Below, in pieces: positions 26,329-34,538 of a stretch of DNA of 64,000 bases. Position 1 is the first letter of the stretch. The number at the start of each line of letters is the position of its first letter. The stretch is from Haliscomenobacter sp041740695 (GTDB taxonomy: Bacteria > Bacteroidota > Bacteroidia > Chitinophagales > Saprospiraceae): assembly GCF_041740695.1 (NCBI RefSeq), contig NZ_JBGSLK010000037.1, positions 1-64,000 on the forward strand, given 5' to 3'. The position numbers and the translations under genes are program-made. Under the pieces are notes generated by a model. The model saw nothing but the letters and a program-made list of their open reading frames with translations. It did not search any database and was not told the origin of the DNA.

Positions 26329-26610
26329 ATGGCAAACGTCCACCTCCACCTCACTGAAAAAAACGGATACTTCTACATCGAAGGCGAAGGTATGATCCAG
26401 GCACAAATGACCTTTGTCTTTGCTGGTCCCGAACGCATGATCATCGACCATACCGAAGTACAACCCGGCAACGAAGGCAAAGGCTATGGCAAACAAATGG
26501 TCAGCGCGGCCGTGGATTATGCCCGCGAAAAGCACATCAAAATCATTCCACTCTGTCCCTTTGCGAAGAGTGTATTTGATCGGACGCCAGAGTTTCGAGA
26601 TGTGTTGTAG
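26329..26610 (+). CDS. Small GNAT-family N-acetyltransferase (YjdJ-like)
   Basis: The 93-residue protein is a minimal GNAT fold of the short, YjdJ-like type. MIIDHTEVQPGNEGKGYGKQMV contains the acetyl-CoA pyrophosphate loop (G-x-G-x-G variant GNEGKGYG). IPLCPFAKSVFDRTPEF is the conserved C-terminal block with a Cys. Members are single-domain predicted acetyltransferases, substrate unknown. It lies 34 bp after the bestrophin gene and only 4 bp from the convergent HNH gene. Confidence 0.88.
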   Translation: MANVHLHLTEKNGYFYIEGEGMIQAQMTFVFAGPERMIIDHTEVQPGNEGKGYGKQMVSAAVDYAREKHIKIIPLCPFAKSVFDRTPEFRDVL

Positions 26611-26614
26611 AGGC

Positions 26615-27037
26615 TCACATAGGTGGATGCAGTCCAGCCATTTTTAATAACCGTCGTAGGTTAAGGTTGCCTTCTCGATTGAGCTGCAATAATTCTATTG
26701 TAGTCCTTCCTATTGGTGTAATACCAAGGATGAGCAAATCATCTTCACTCCAGGTGAAATGTTGATGCCAATTGTGTTGGCGCGGGTGAAACAATCGGGA
26801 AATTTTACCTGTCAATGGATCAATGAAATGAGTTTTGTTGTGCTTATGGCCGTTGCATCCGCCACATGAATAGGCGAGATTATCCAGTTCCGAATCTCCT
26901 CCAAGGCTAGTTGGAATAATATGATCCAAATGGAAAGAGTCTGGCGAAAAAGACGATGGGCAGGTACAGTATTCGCAATTTCCTTTAGCAAGCTCTTTTA
27001 TTGCTCGTTGAAGAATGAGTGAAATCTTTTCTGCCAT
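26615..27037 (-). CDS. HNH endonuclease
   Basis: The 140-residue protein carries a full HNH motif with zinc-binding cysteines: C21-x2-C24 (CEYC), H39 in HLDHIIPTSLGG, N53 in LDNLAYSC, C58 and C61, and H64 in CNGHKHNK. HNH nucleases make metal-dependent cuts in DNA. The C-terminal ~65 residues contain WSEDDLLILGITPIGRTT. Its start codon abuts the stop of the upstream gene (TAAATG), so the two are translationally coupled. Both genes are AT-rich compared with neighbours, suggesting transfer. Whether it defends the cell, acts as a toxin or belongs to a mobile element cannot be read; no other defence gene is near. Confidence 0.85.
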   Translation of the reverse strand: MAEKISLILQRAIKELAKGNCEYCTCPSSFSPDSFHLDHIIPTSLGGDSELDNLAYSCGGCNGHKHNKTHFIDPLTGKISRLFHPRQHNWHQHFTWSEDDLLILGITPIGRTTIELLQLNREGNLNLRRLLKMAGLHPPM

Positions 27038-27433
27038 TTAATCCTGGATTAATCCCATCCGTTCCATCAATTCAAGCAGGCTCAAATTATTTAATTGAGC
27101 AAGTTCAATTAAATAGCTCAACCTTTCGTTTCGCAATTTTTCATCCTTTTCAGTGAGGCTAAGAAACTCAAGATGTTCTTCTGAGGAAATAGAGCTATTT
27201 TCAAGTTTATCTACCAATACTAGGTAGCGAGACCGTTGGTCAGCATCCAATACAGTTTGATTGATCAGCCGGATTAACTCTCTTTCCTTTAAATCTTTGG
27301 CCAAGCTTTTTTTACGTACAATTACTGCATCTAATTCACGGACTAATTTTTCTAATTCGCTTAACTGTAGATTAGCCGCTCCAAGTACAAATGAGTCAGT
27401 GTCAATAGTCGTCTCAATTTGAATCTTTGACAT
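27038..27433 (-). CDS. Hypothetical helical partner of the HNH nuclease
   Basis: The 131-residue protein is highly charged and predicted mostly helical: LQLSELEKLVRELDAVIVRKK, then ELIRLINQTVLDADQRSRY, and a C-terminal LAQLNNLSLLELMERMGL. It resembles a conserved family seen beside HNH genes in other bacteria, including cyanobacteria, from my memory of such pairs. The N-terminus (IQIETTIDTDSFVLGAANLQ) is a beta-strand start typical of that family. The stop touches the HNH start codon, so the two genes are co-transcribed. A regulatory, antitoxin-like or DNA-targeting role is possible but unproved. Confidence 0.7.
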   Translation of the reverse strand: MSKIQIETTIDTDSFVLGAANLQLSELEKLVRELDAVIVRKKSLAKDLKERELIRLINQTVLDADQRSRYLVLVDKLENSSISSEEHLEFLSLTEKDEKLRNERLSYLIELAQLNNLSLLELMERMGLIQD

Positions 27434-27698
27434 ATCGTTCTATTTGATTCCTTACAAATATAAGACTTCCTTATCAAAAATGCACGTCTTGCTAGTTCCT
27501 AATAGCATCTCTGTTAGAAAATCCCAGAGTTTATTGTTTTTAACCACTCACGAATCGGGAGGATGTGGGCGGTATCGATTTTCGATTTTGCTACTGCCTT
27601 AAATAAAAAAGCAAAAAAATCGACATTCTACTTAATTTAACACAGCATAGCCATTTATATTTTGTGACGCCCGTATATTGTGGCAAAAACAAAGATTT

Positions 27699-29600
27699 AT
27701 GCAAGTTAAACATTCCTCATGCTCAGTAAAATGGGCTTTGTGTCTCTTGATGCTATTGCCCATCACCCTCTTTAGTCAGGCAAAAATCATTTGGACTGAC
27801 CTGGCTGGCAACATTTCCAAAGCGAATGCCGATGGCACCAAAATTGAAAAAATTCTGAGCCGTCAGATTCCACTTGATTTGGAAACCAACGTAAGTGAAC
27901 AAAAACTGTATTGGTCTGAATCCGGTGGAAATGCCATCTGGCGAATCGGATTAAGTGGCGGTGTGCCTGAATTGGTGTACAAAAGTACTGATAAACTCCA
28001 GGGTTTAACATTTGATCAAAACAAGCTCTACTTCATTCAGGGAACTTCCATCTTAAGAATGAATACGGATGGCACTCAACTGGAAACCATCGTAACCGCG
28101 GTTTCCGATGCCCGGGATGTTGTAGTCATCAATGGTTTAGTTTATTGGAGTACTGCTTCAAATAGTAAAATCCTTAAACAAAATGCCAACGGGAAGGGAG
28201 GGGTAGCCATCCTGAGTGACTTGGCCAGTGCCAATAACCTCATTTACCATCCCCGCGAGAAAAAGCTCTACTGGCGTGAATACTGTGGGGCTTCAGTTTG
28301 TTCTGGAGTGCGCAAAGCGAATCCAGATGGAAGCAATAAAGTAAACGTTATCGATGCTTTTGTGGATGGATTTTCATTTTCCAGCGATAGTTCTAAACTG
28401 TATTGCACTTACAACATCTTTGATGAAATATTCTCCATCAATACGGACGGTACTGGACGTGTAAAATTAGCTGGCATAACCTCCACACCTACAAGCATGA
28501 CCCTCTTGGGGAATAAGTTGTGCTGGTTGGATTTGGCTTATGGCGACTACTTGTACACCGCTGATCTGAATGGAAGTAACCGCAAAGTATTGGCAACAAC
28601 CCCCGTTTATCAACCCACCAGATTTGCCATTGACACGGTAGACAAATGGATTTATTGGGTGAACCAACACAGTAGTTTTTCGGACGACCGCTCTTCTTCC
28701 ACTTCAATCAGAAAAGCAAAATTGGATGGAAGTCAACAGCAAGTGATTATTCCTTCCAGTACGGTGAAAAGGCCATTTGGAATCGGTCTTGATTTAAAAA
28801 ACAAAAAACTGTACTGGACAGATAGAGACAATTCAGGGTTGTATCGTTCGAACCTTAATGGTACTAGTGTAGAAAAGATCGTGAGCGGAGCTTCCAACCC
28901 CACCGATCTGGCACTAGATGTTGAAAGGGGCTATTTGTTTTGGTCGGATTGGGGAACCCAAAAAGTGATGCGTGCCAACCTGAGTGGAGGTCAACAAAAA
29001 ACGCTGGCTCAAAATTTGAGCACCCCTATAGGTTTGGCGCTAGATAAAATTGGCGGCTACCTCTACTTTGGTGAGCGAAGTACTCCTAGAATCAAAAGGG
29101 TGCCCATTGATAGTGGGAATGTAGATATAGTATTGGTTAGACCAACTGCTTCTGACCGGGTAGAAGGGATTTGGGTTGACAATTCCAAAGGGCATTTGTA
29201 CTGGACTGATGATGGTTCTGGCATCCTTTACCGTACTAGCTTAAATGGGAGCGACATTACCAAGCTTGCAGATAAATCGGCAGGTTTGAGTTCCCCCGCT
29301 GGAATCCAAGTGTTTAATTCCAGCTTTATCGTACCCACAAAAAATCCGAACAAAGTTGGCACACTCAAAATATATCCCAACCCTTTTAACTCAAGTTTCC
29401 AGGTGCAAGGACTCAAGGCTGGTGATGAGTTGGCCCTTTTTGATCATTTAGGTCGTCGAAGTTTGCAACAAAAAGTAACTTTGGATGGTACAACTTCCAT
29501 TACCTGTGCTAGATTGCCTGCCGGAATGTATTATTTGACTGTTCGACATAAAGATGGTCAAATTTCGGTCGAAAAACTTTACAAGTATACTGACGAATAA
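27699..29600 (+). CDS. Secreted YWTD-type beta-propeller protein with T9SS sorting domain
   Basis: From the ATG at 27699 the product is 633 residues with a signal peptide (WALCLLMLLPITLFSQ). The body is a chain of LDL-receptor YWTD-like repeats: IIWTDLAGNISKANADG, LYWSESGGNAIWRIG, KLYWTDRDNSGLYRSNLNG, LFWSDWGTQKVMRANLSGG and HLYWTDDGSGILYRTSLNG, enough for about two six-bladed propellers. The last ~75 residues (LKIYPNPFNSSFQVQGL to LYKYTDE) are a type A T9SS sorting domain. Surface binding or adhesion is the likely role; no catalytic motif is seen. Confidence 0.88.
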   Translation: MQVKHSSCSVKWALCLLMLLPITLFSQAKIIWTDLAGNISKANADGTKIEKILSRQIPLDLETNVSEQKLYWSESGGNAIWRIGLSGGVPELVYKSTDKLQGLTFDQNKLYFIQGTSILRMNTDGTQLETIVTAVSDARDVVVINGLVYWSTASNSKILKQNANGKGGVAILSDLASANNLIYHPREKKLYWREYCGASVCSGVRKANPDGSNKVNVIDAFVDGFSFSSDSSKLYCTYNIFDEIFSINTDGTGRVKLAGITSTPTSMTLLGNKLCWLDLAYGDYLYTADLNGSNRKVLATTPVYQPTRFAIDTVDKWIYWVNQHSSFSDDRSSSTSIRKAKLDGSQQQVIIPSSTVKRPFGIGLDLKNKKLYWTDRDNSGLYRSNLNGTSVEKIVSGASNPTDLALDVERGYLFWSDWGTQKVMRANLSGGQQKTLAQNLSTPIGLALDKIGGYLYFGERSTPRIKRVPIDSGNVDIVLVRPTASDRVEGIWVDNSKGHLYWTDDGSGILYRTSLNGSDITKLADKSAGLSSPAGIQVFNSSFIVPTKNPNKVGTLKIYPNPFNSSFQVQGLKAGDELALFDHLGRRSLQQKVTLDGTTSITCARLPAGMYYLTVRHKDGQISVEKLYKYTDE

Positions 29601-29617
29601 AAGCCAAACAGTCCAAT

Positions 29618-30793
29618 ATGAACTCTCTTATCCTCCAAAACGGTACCATCTACCAACCCCATCAAATCATCCAAGGTGGCCACATCTGGCTGGAAAATGG
29701 CCGCATCAAAGCCATTTCCGCCGAACCTTTCCAAAATGTAAGCCCGGACACCATGGTCATCGATGTAGAGGGACGTATTGTCTCTCCGGGGTTCATCGAT
29801 CTACACATTTATGGCGGAGGGGGAGCTTCGGTTTTGGACGCTGATCCCGCGTCGGTAGAAACCGTTTTGCATACCCACGCCCAATTCGGCACCACGGGCA
29901 TGTTGGTTTCTACCGTCACGGCTGAAATTCCGTTGTTGCACCGCGCCCTAAAGGCCATTGACCAGGTTGCGCAAAAAAGCCCAGCCCAGACCCAACGCGC
30001 CAAGGTATTGGGTGTTCACCTCGAAAGTTGCTTCCTGGCACCCGAACGGCGCGGTGCGCACAAGCTGGAATGGTTACAAACGCCCAGTATTGAGTTGTTT
30101 CAACCCCTACAGGACTCCAGTGGTGGTAGGATAAAATTGATGACGATTGCCCCCGAATTACCCGGTGCTGCTGAATTAATCGAATACGTTTGGCAACAAG
30201 GGGTTGTCGCTAGTTTTGGCCACTCTGCGGCCGATTACGATACCGCTACCCACTGGATTCGCAAGGGCATGCAGATCTGCACGCACTTGTTCAACGCCAT
30301 GAATGGTTTTGGCCATCGTGCGCCGGGTGGCGCAGGCGCTTTTTTGACCGAACAATCTGCCATGGTACAAATCATTCCCGATGGAGTACACGTTCATCCG
30401 GCTGGTTTGGAATTGGCCTATCAGGCTAAAGGAGCCAGTAAAATTTGTTTGGTCACCGATTCTTTGCTACCCGCTGGGACCGACATCAAGGAATTTTACT
30501 TCTTTGATCGTTTGGTCAAAGTGACTGATCGCGCGTGTTTTTTACCCGACGGCACTCTGTCTGGCAGCCGTTTGACCATGAATCGGGCGGTGCAGTTGTT
30601 TGTGGAATACACCAGTGCAACATTACAGGAGGCCCTGCACATGGCTTCCCTCAATCCGGCCAAAGCCATCGGTTTGGATCAACAAAAGGGTTCCCTGGAA
30701 GTGGGCAAAGACGCCGACGTGTTGGTTTTGGATCAAGACTTGAACGTTCAGCTGGCTTTGGTGGAAGGAACGGTGGTGGCTGGTGTGCTATAA
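29618..30793 (+). CDS. nagA: N-acetylglucosamine-6-phosphate deacetylase
   Basis: The 391-residue cytoplasmic amidohydrolase begins with the small beta domain (MNSLILQNGTIY). Metal-site and catalytic residues are visible: H63 in PGFIDLHIYGGGG, E136 in LGVHLESCFL, H202 in ASFGHSAADYD, H223 in CTHLFNAMNG and the general base D281 in VTDSLLPAG. The reaction is GlcNAc-6-P to GlcN-6-P plus acetate, in amino-sugar catabolism or cell-wall recycling. One oddity is ES where most members have EGP. It lies 17 bp after the YWTD gene, but nagB is not in view. Confidence 0.9.
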   Translation: MNSLILQNGTIYQPHQIIQGGHIWLENGRIKAISAEPFQNVSPDTMVIDVEGRIVSPGFIDLHIYGGGGASVLDADPASVETVLHTHAQFGTTGMLVSTVTAEIPLLHRALKAIDQVAQKSPAQTQRAKVLGVHLESCFLAPERRGAHKLEWLQTPSIELFQPLQDSSGGRIKLMTIAPELPGAAELIEYVWQQGVVASFGHSAADYDTATHWIRKGMQICTHLFNAMNGFGHRAPGGAGAFLTEQSAMVQIIPDGVHVHPAGLELAYQAKGASKICLVTDSLLPAGTDIKEFYFFDRLVKVTDRACFLPDGTLSGSRLTMNRAVQLFVEYTSATLQEALHMASLNPAKAIGLDQQKGSLEVGKDADVLVLDQDLNVQLALVEGTVVAGVL

Positions 30794-30849
30794 ATCAGAT
30801 AAATAATTTTTTGACCAAATCAAAAAAAGGTTTATTTTTACAACTGCCT

Positions 30850-30857
30850 TACCTTTG
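30850..30857 (+). promoter_or_regulatory. Possible -7 box upstream of comM
   Basis: TACCTTTG fits TAnnTTTG, 138 nt before the comM start. I see no TTTG at the right spacing, so this is weak. Confidence 0.2.
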
Positions 30858-30994
30858 GCTCATGGATCAATCCAGGGCTTTATGACAATTTCCACAACTT
30901 TTTATTGAAACAGCATTTGTTCAATGGATCAGACTTTACTATGCATAAAGTCTAGTATCATCAATTGAGCCACACCTTATTTATGTCATAAAAT

Positions 30995-32548
30995 ATGTTG
31001 GTCAAAGCATTTGCCAGTGCGGTTCATGGAGTGGACGCCCGCACCATTACAGTGGAAGTGAATTCAGGTGGACAACCCGTAGTTGGTACCAATTATTACC
31101 ATCTGGTGGGTTTACCGGATAATGCCATTCGTGAAGGATTTCAGCGCATTGAAGCGGCCATTTTTTGCAGAGGCTACCGCATGCCTCGAGCCAAAACCGT
31201 CGTCAATCTCGCGCCTGCCGATATTCGCAAGGAAGGTTCCGCCTACGATTTGCCCATCGCGATGGGGGTTTTGGCTGCCAGTGGACAAATCAACGGAGAC
31301 CGCCTGAGTGAGTTCATCATCATGGGCGAATTGTCATTGGATGGTTTGTTGCGTCCCATCAAAGGTGCTTTACCGATCGCCATTCAGGCGCGTAAAGAAA
31401 AATATCGAGGCATCATTTTGCCCAAACAAAACGCTCGCGAAGCCGCCATTGTCAGTGGCATAGAAGTGTATGGCGTAGAAAACCTGGAAGAGGCAACCGA
31501 CATTTTGAATGGACATTCAAGTTTGGAACCAGTGGTGGTCGAAACCCGCGATGAGTTCTTTAACAACTTGAGCAATTACGATGTGGATTTTTCGGATGTA
31601 AAAGGCCAGCAAAACATCAAACGTGCCTTGGAAATTGCCGCAGCGGGAGGCCACAACGTCATTTTGATCGGACCTCCGGGAGCAGGAAAAACCATGCTGG
31701 CACGGCGTTTGCCTACTATTTTGCCGCCATTGAATTTACAGGAGGCCTTGGAAACGACCAAAATTCATTCTGTAGCTGGAGTATTGGCCAGGAATGCGGC
31801 CCTGGTTACCACGCGCCCTTTTCGTTCACCACATCATACCATCAGTGATGTGGCCCTGGTAGGCGGCGGATCTAACCCGATGCCCGGGGAAATTTCCTTG
31901 GCGCACAATGGCGTACTTTTTTTGGATGAATTGCCGGAATTCAAGCGCAGCGTGCTGGAAGTGATGCGCCAGCCGATGGAAGAACGGCGCGTCACCATTT
32001 CCCGCGCCAAAAGCTCCGTGGATTATCCTTCCAGTTTTATGCTGGTTTCTTCCATGAATCCCTGTCCTTGTGGGTACTACAATCACCCGGACAAAGAATG
32101 TGTTTGTGGGCCTGGTGTAGTAAAACGGTATCTGACCAAAATCTCTGGCCCCTTACTGGATCGCATCGACCTACACGTGGAAGTTACGCCCGTCAGCTAT
32201 GATGAACTGGCTAGTGATGAACGCCCCACCGAAACCAGCAAAGACATTGCCGCTCGGGTGGTGGCTGCCCGAGAATTCCAGGCTCACCGTTTTACAGGGA
32301 TGAACATTTACAGCAATGCCCAGATGCCGGGCAGAATGGTACAAGAGGTGTGTAAGATAGATCCGGCTGGACAAATTCTGGTCAAAAAAGCGATGGAGAA
32401 ACTGCAACTTTCGGCACGGGCTTATGATCGAATTTTGAAAGTCGCGCGTACCGCGGCGGATTTGGCAGGCTCAGAAAAAATCTTGATTGAACATTTGGCG
32501 GAGGCGATTCATTTCCGGAGTTTGGATCGGGAGAGTTGGGCGGGGTAA
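30995..32548 (+). CDS. comM: ComM/YifB-type Mg-chelatase-like AAA+ ATPase
   Basis: The 517-residue product has the three-part family layout: an N-terminal ChlI-like Lon-protease-fold domain (~20-170), an AAA+ core with Walker A GPPGAGKT (~226-233) and Walker B VLFLDELPEF, and the C-terminal Mg-chelatase domain with zinc-ribbon-like CPCGYYNHPDKECVCG. The family is widespread and not involved in chlorophyll synthesis. ComM helps branch migration when foreign DNA is integrated during natural transformation, so this organism may be naturally competent. It is convergent with aroA, with palindrome family 2 between. Confidence 0.9.
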   Translation: MLVKAFASAVHGVDARTITVEVNSGGQPVVGTNYYHLVGLPDNAIREGFQRIEAAIFCRGYRMPRAKTVVNLAPADIRKEGSAYDLPIAMGVLAASGQINGDRLSEFIIMGELSLDGLLRPIKGALPIAIQARKEKYRGIILPKQNAREAAIVSGIEVYGVENLEEATDILNGHSSLEPVVVETRDEFFNNLSNYDVDFSDVKGQQNIKRALEIAAAGGHNVILIGPPGAGKTMLARRLPTILPPLNLQEALETTKIHSVAGVLARNAALVTTRPFRSPHHTISDVALVGGGSNPMPGEISLAHNGVLFLDELPEFKRSVLEVMRQPMEERRVTISRAKSSVDYPSSFMLVSSMNPCPCGYYNHPDKECVCGPGVVKRYLTKISGPLLDRIDLHVEVTPVSYDELASDERPTETSKDIAARVVAAREFQAHRFTGMNIYSNAQMPGRMVQEVCKIDPAGQILVKKAMEKLQLSARAYDRILKVARTAADLAGSEKILIEHLAEAIHFRSLDRESWAG

Positions 32549-32570
32549 ATCAGCACGCCTACTTCTATCT

Positions 32571-32668
32571 CCTGAGGTGAATCCTTTAGTGCCTTAGGTT
32601 TCTTAGGTGGTAAAATAAGTTCTTTTCACCACCGAAGAAACCTAAGGCAATAAAGGATTCACCTCAGG
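32571..32668. repeat. Palindromic repeat, family 2, copy 3
   Basis: This is a 98-bp inverted repeat with outer arms CCTGAGGTGAATCCTTTA and its exact complement. The inner core is TTAGGTTTCTTAGGTGGT. It lies between the convergent comM and aroA genes, where it may terminate both. Confidence 0.9.
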
Positions 32669-32684
32669 AGGTAGCACGAAGAAT

Positions 32685-33926
32685 TTATTCAATTATTTCA
32701 AAACCCACCTGTTTCAAATCCCTCCAAAAATCAGGATACGACTTCACCACTACCTCTGGCTCATGGATTTTAACTTCTCCCAAAAAGGCCAGCGGTGCAA
32801 AAGCCATTGCCATGCGGTGGTCTTCATAAGTTGCAAATTCCGGCGCAGGGCTTGGCATTTGAGCTTTCCCTTCAATGAGGAAATACTCCTTCCCGTCATT
32901 GGCTACCCCTTCTTCGATCACTTTAACCCCTACTTTGGCCAATTCCTGATCCAGTGCCGCAATCCGATCCGTTTCTTTGATGCGCAGGGTTTCCAGCCCG
33001 GTAAAACGGCCAGTTACACCCAGACCAGCACACACTACGGCAATGGACTGCGCCAAATCGGGACAAAGCAAAAAATTGTATTCAAACACCTCCAGCAACG
33101 GTTGCCCACTTTTGCTTAAGTGAATTCCTTTATCGTTGAAGGCAGTTTTTACCCCCAAATGCGCCATGATCTCAGTCAAAACCGCATCCCCTTGCAAACT
33201 TTCGGTAAATAACCCATTGAGTTGCAAGTCAACCTCTTCTGCAAAAGCTGCCATGATGTAATAGTATGAAGCTGCCGACCAATCGGCTTCCACCACAAAT
33301 GGCCGCGCTTGGTATTGCTGCGGGGCCACCCAAATGTACTGCCCTTCCCATTCGTGTGCTACGCCGAAATAAGCCATTTGGGCCAAAGTCATCTCGATGT
33401 AGGGCCGCGATACAATTTTGCCCACCAATTCTAGCTCCAGTCCATTGGACAAAGTGGGGGCAATCATGAGTAACGCAGAGATGTATTGGCTGCTCGTACC
33501 CGCCGAGATTTGCACTTTATTGTTGATGCCGAAATTGTCGGGCGGGCCAATGAGCAAGGGGGGATAACCTTCTTTTTCCAGGTATTCGATGTGGGCGCCT
33601 AAGGTACGCAGGGCATCCACCAGGACCCCAATGGGGCGTTGCTTCATCCGCTCGGTACCCGTCAGGGTTTGAGTGCCGGGCTGGGTAGACAGATAAGCGG
33701 TCATGAAGCGAAAGGTGGTGCCTGCCGCACCTGCGTCCCGAATTGGATCGGTGCTGGCTAGCAGGCTCTGCAAAAGATCAGTGTCTTTGGCATTAGCCAA
33801 AAGGGTAATGGGGAAGTTTTCGCCGCACAATGCCCGAATGATGAGGCTGCGGTTGCTGATGCTTTTGGAACCAGCGAGGGTGATTTCGCCGGATAAAGTA
33901 GCGTTGGTTTTGCGTATAGCGTACAT
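32685..33926 (-). CDS. aroA: 3-phosphoshikimate 1-carboxyvinyltransferase (EPSP synthase)
   Basis: The ATG at 33926 gives 413 residues (MYAIRKTNATL); a start at 33956 reads less conserved sequence. Diagnostic motifs: LAGSKSISNRSLIIRAL, DAGAAGTTFRFMTAYL, GTERMKQRPIGVLVDALRTLGA, SSQYISALLMIAP and CPDLAQSIAVVCAGLG. The enzyme joins PEP to shikimate-3-phosphate in the shikimate pathway. The rest of the pathway is not adjacent, although aroB is 8 kb away. Whether the enzyme is class I or class II for glyphosate response is not safely readable. Confidence 0.94.
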   Translation of the reverse strand: MYAIRKTNATLSGEITLAGSKSISNRSLIIRALCGENFPITLLANAKDTDLLQSLLASTDPIRDAGAAGTTFRFMTAYLSTQPGTQTLTGTERMKQRPIGVLVDALRTLGAHIEYLEKEGYPPLLIGPPDNFGINNKVQISAGTSSQYISALLMIAPTLSNGLELELVGKIVSRPYIEMTLAQMAYFGVAHEWEGQYIWVAPQQYQARPFVVEADWSAASYYYIMAAFAEEVDLQLNGLFTESLQGDAVLTEIMAHLGVKTAFNDKGIHLSKSGQPLLEVFEYNFLLCPDLAQSIAVVCAGLGVTGRFTGLETLRIKETDRIAALDQELAKVGVKVIEEGVANDGKEYFLIEGKAQMPSPAPEFATYEDHRMAMAFAPLAFLGEVKIHEPEVVVKSYPDFWRDLKQVGFEIIE

Positions 33927-33951
33927 GGTGCTTGGGTATTCTTGCTCACCG

Positions 33952-34036
33952 CCCACGATTAAACGTGGGTTGGGGCGAAGTGTGGCCTCCCACGGATGAA
34001 TCCGTGGGTTGGCTGCGTTACACGGCTAAAGCCATG
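33952..34036. repeat. Cluster of three small hairpins
   Basis: Three short palindromes stand in tandem upstream of aroA: CCCACG/CGTGGG (33952-33969), CCCACGG/CCGTGGG (33989-34008) and an imperfect CACGGC/GCCATG (34021-34036). Such clusters of CCCACGG-ATGAAT-CCGTGGG hairpins resemble REP-like elements that depend on IS200-type (RAYT) transposases. No transposase is in view. Confidence 0.6.
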
Positions 34037-34048
34037 GTTTATGTGTGC

Positions 34049-34456
34049 TTAAGGCCAGATGAAGGTGATGGCCTGTTCGATATCGGGATGCAGACTTTTG
34101 GCAACGGGGCAATTGTAGCCAATTTGCTCTAAAATTTGCTTTTGTTTGTCATCGTAGGTTTTGCCCTCGGGAAAAGTGATGGTCATTTCAATTTTGGAAA
34201 TGCGCCGAGGGTTGGCAACCATGTGTTTGGTGATGCTGGCCTCTGCGCCATCCATGTCGATACCGCGCTCCCGAGCACCAATGCCCATCACGGTGAGGGC
34301 ACAATTGGCCAAGGCCGTAGCCACCAGGTCGGTTGGAGAAAATGCTTCTCCTTTCCCGTGGTTGTCTACCGGTGCATCAGTAATGATGCTAGTACTCGAA
34401 GCCAGGTGGGTGGCAGTGGTGCGCAGCTCACCCAAGTAAGTAACGGTTGAAGTCAT
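34049..34456 (-). CDS. OsmC family peroxiredoxin-like protein
   Basis: The 135-residue product has the OsmC fold. FSPTDLVATALANCALTVMGIGARERG carries the first redox Cys, and IGYNCPVAKSLHPDIE carries the second Cys with the CPVAKSL motif. Strand MTITFPEGK lies between. Family members detoxify organic hydroperoxides using two Cys and an N-terminal Arg (here in LRTTATHL). It is expressed as a single gene upstream of aroA and follows the hairpin element at 34473. Confidence 0.9.
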   Translation of the reverse strand: MTSTVTYLGELRTTATHLASSTSIITDAPVDNHGKGEAFSPTDLVATALANCALTVMGIGARERGIDMDGAEASITKHMVANPRRISKIEMTITFPEGKTYDDKQKQILEQIGYNCPVAKSLHPDIEQAITFIWP

Positions 34457-34472
34457 GTTGTTTATTTTGGGT

Positions 34473-34515
34473 TCCAGGGTTCCAATCCGGTCACTGAGCG
34501 TAGTCGAAGTGCCGA
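34473..34515. repeat. Dispersed hairpin, family 3, copy 1
   Basis: An imperfect hairpin (GTTCCA with TGGAAC as outer arms) encloses CACTGAGCGTAGTCGAAGTG. The same kind of sequence, complementary strand, is seen at 47787. It lies between the osmC-like and phoH genes. Confidence 0.55.
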
Positions 34516-34538
34516 ATGGAACACTGAAACCCGCTTTT

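Noticed and set aside
30995..32548. Chlorophyll-type magnesium chelatase subunit
   Set aside because: Domain order and zinc-ribbon match ComM/YifB; no other pigment genes are nearby.
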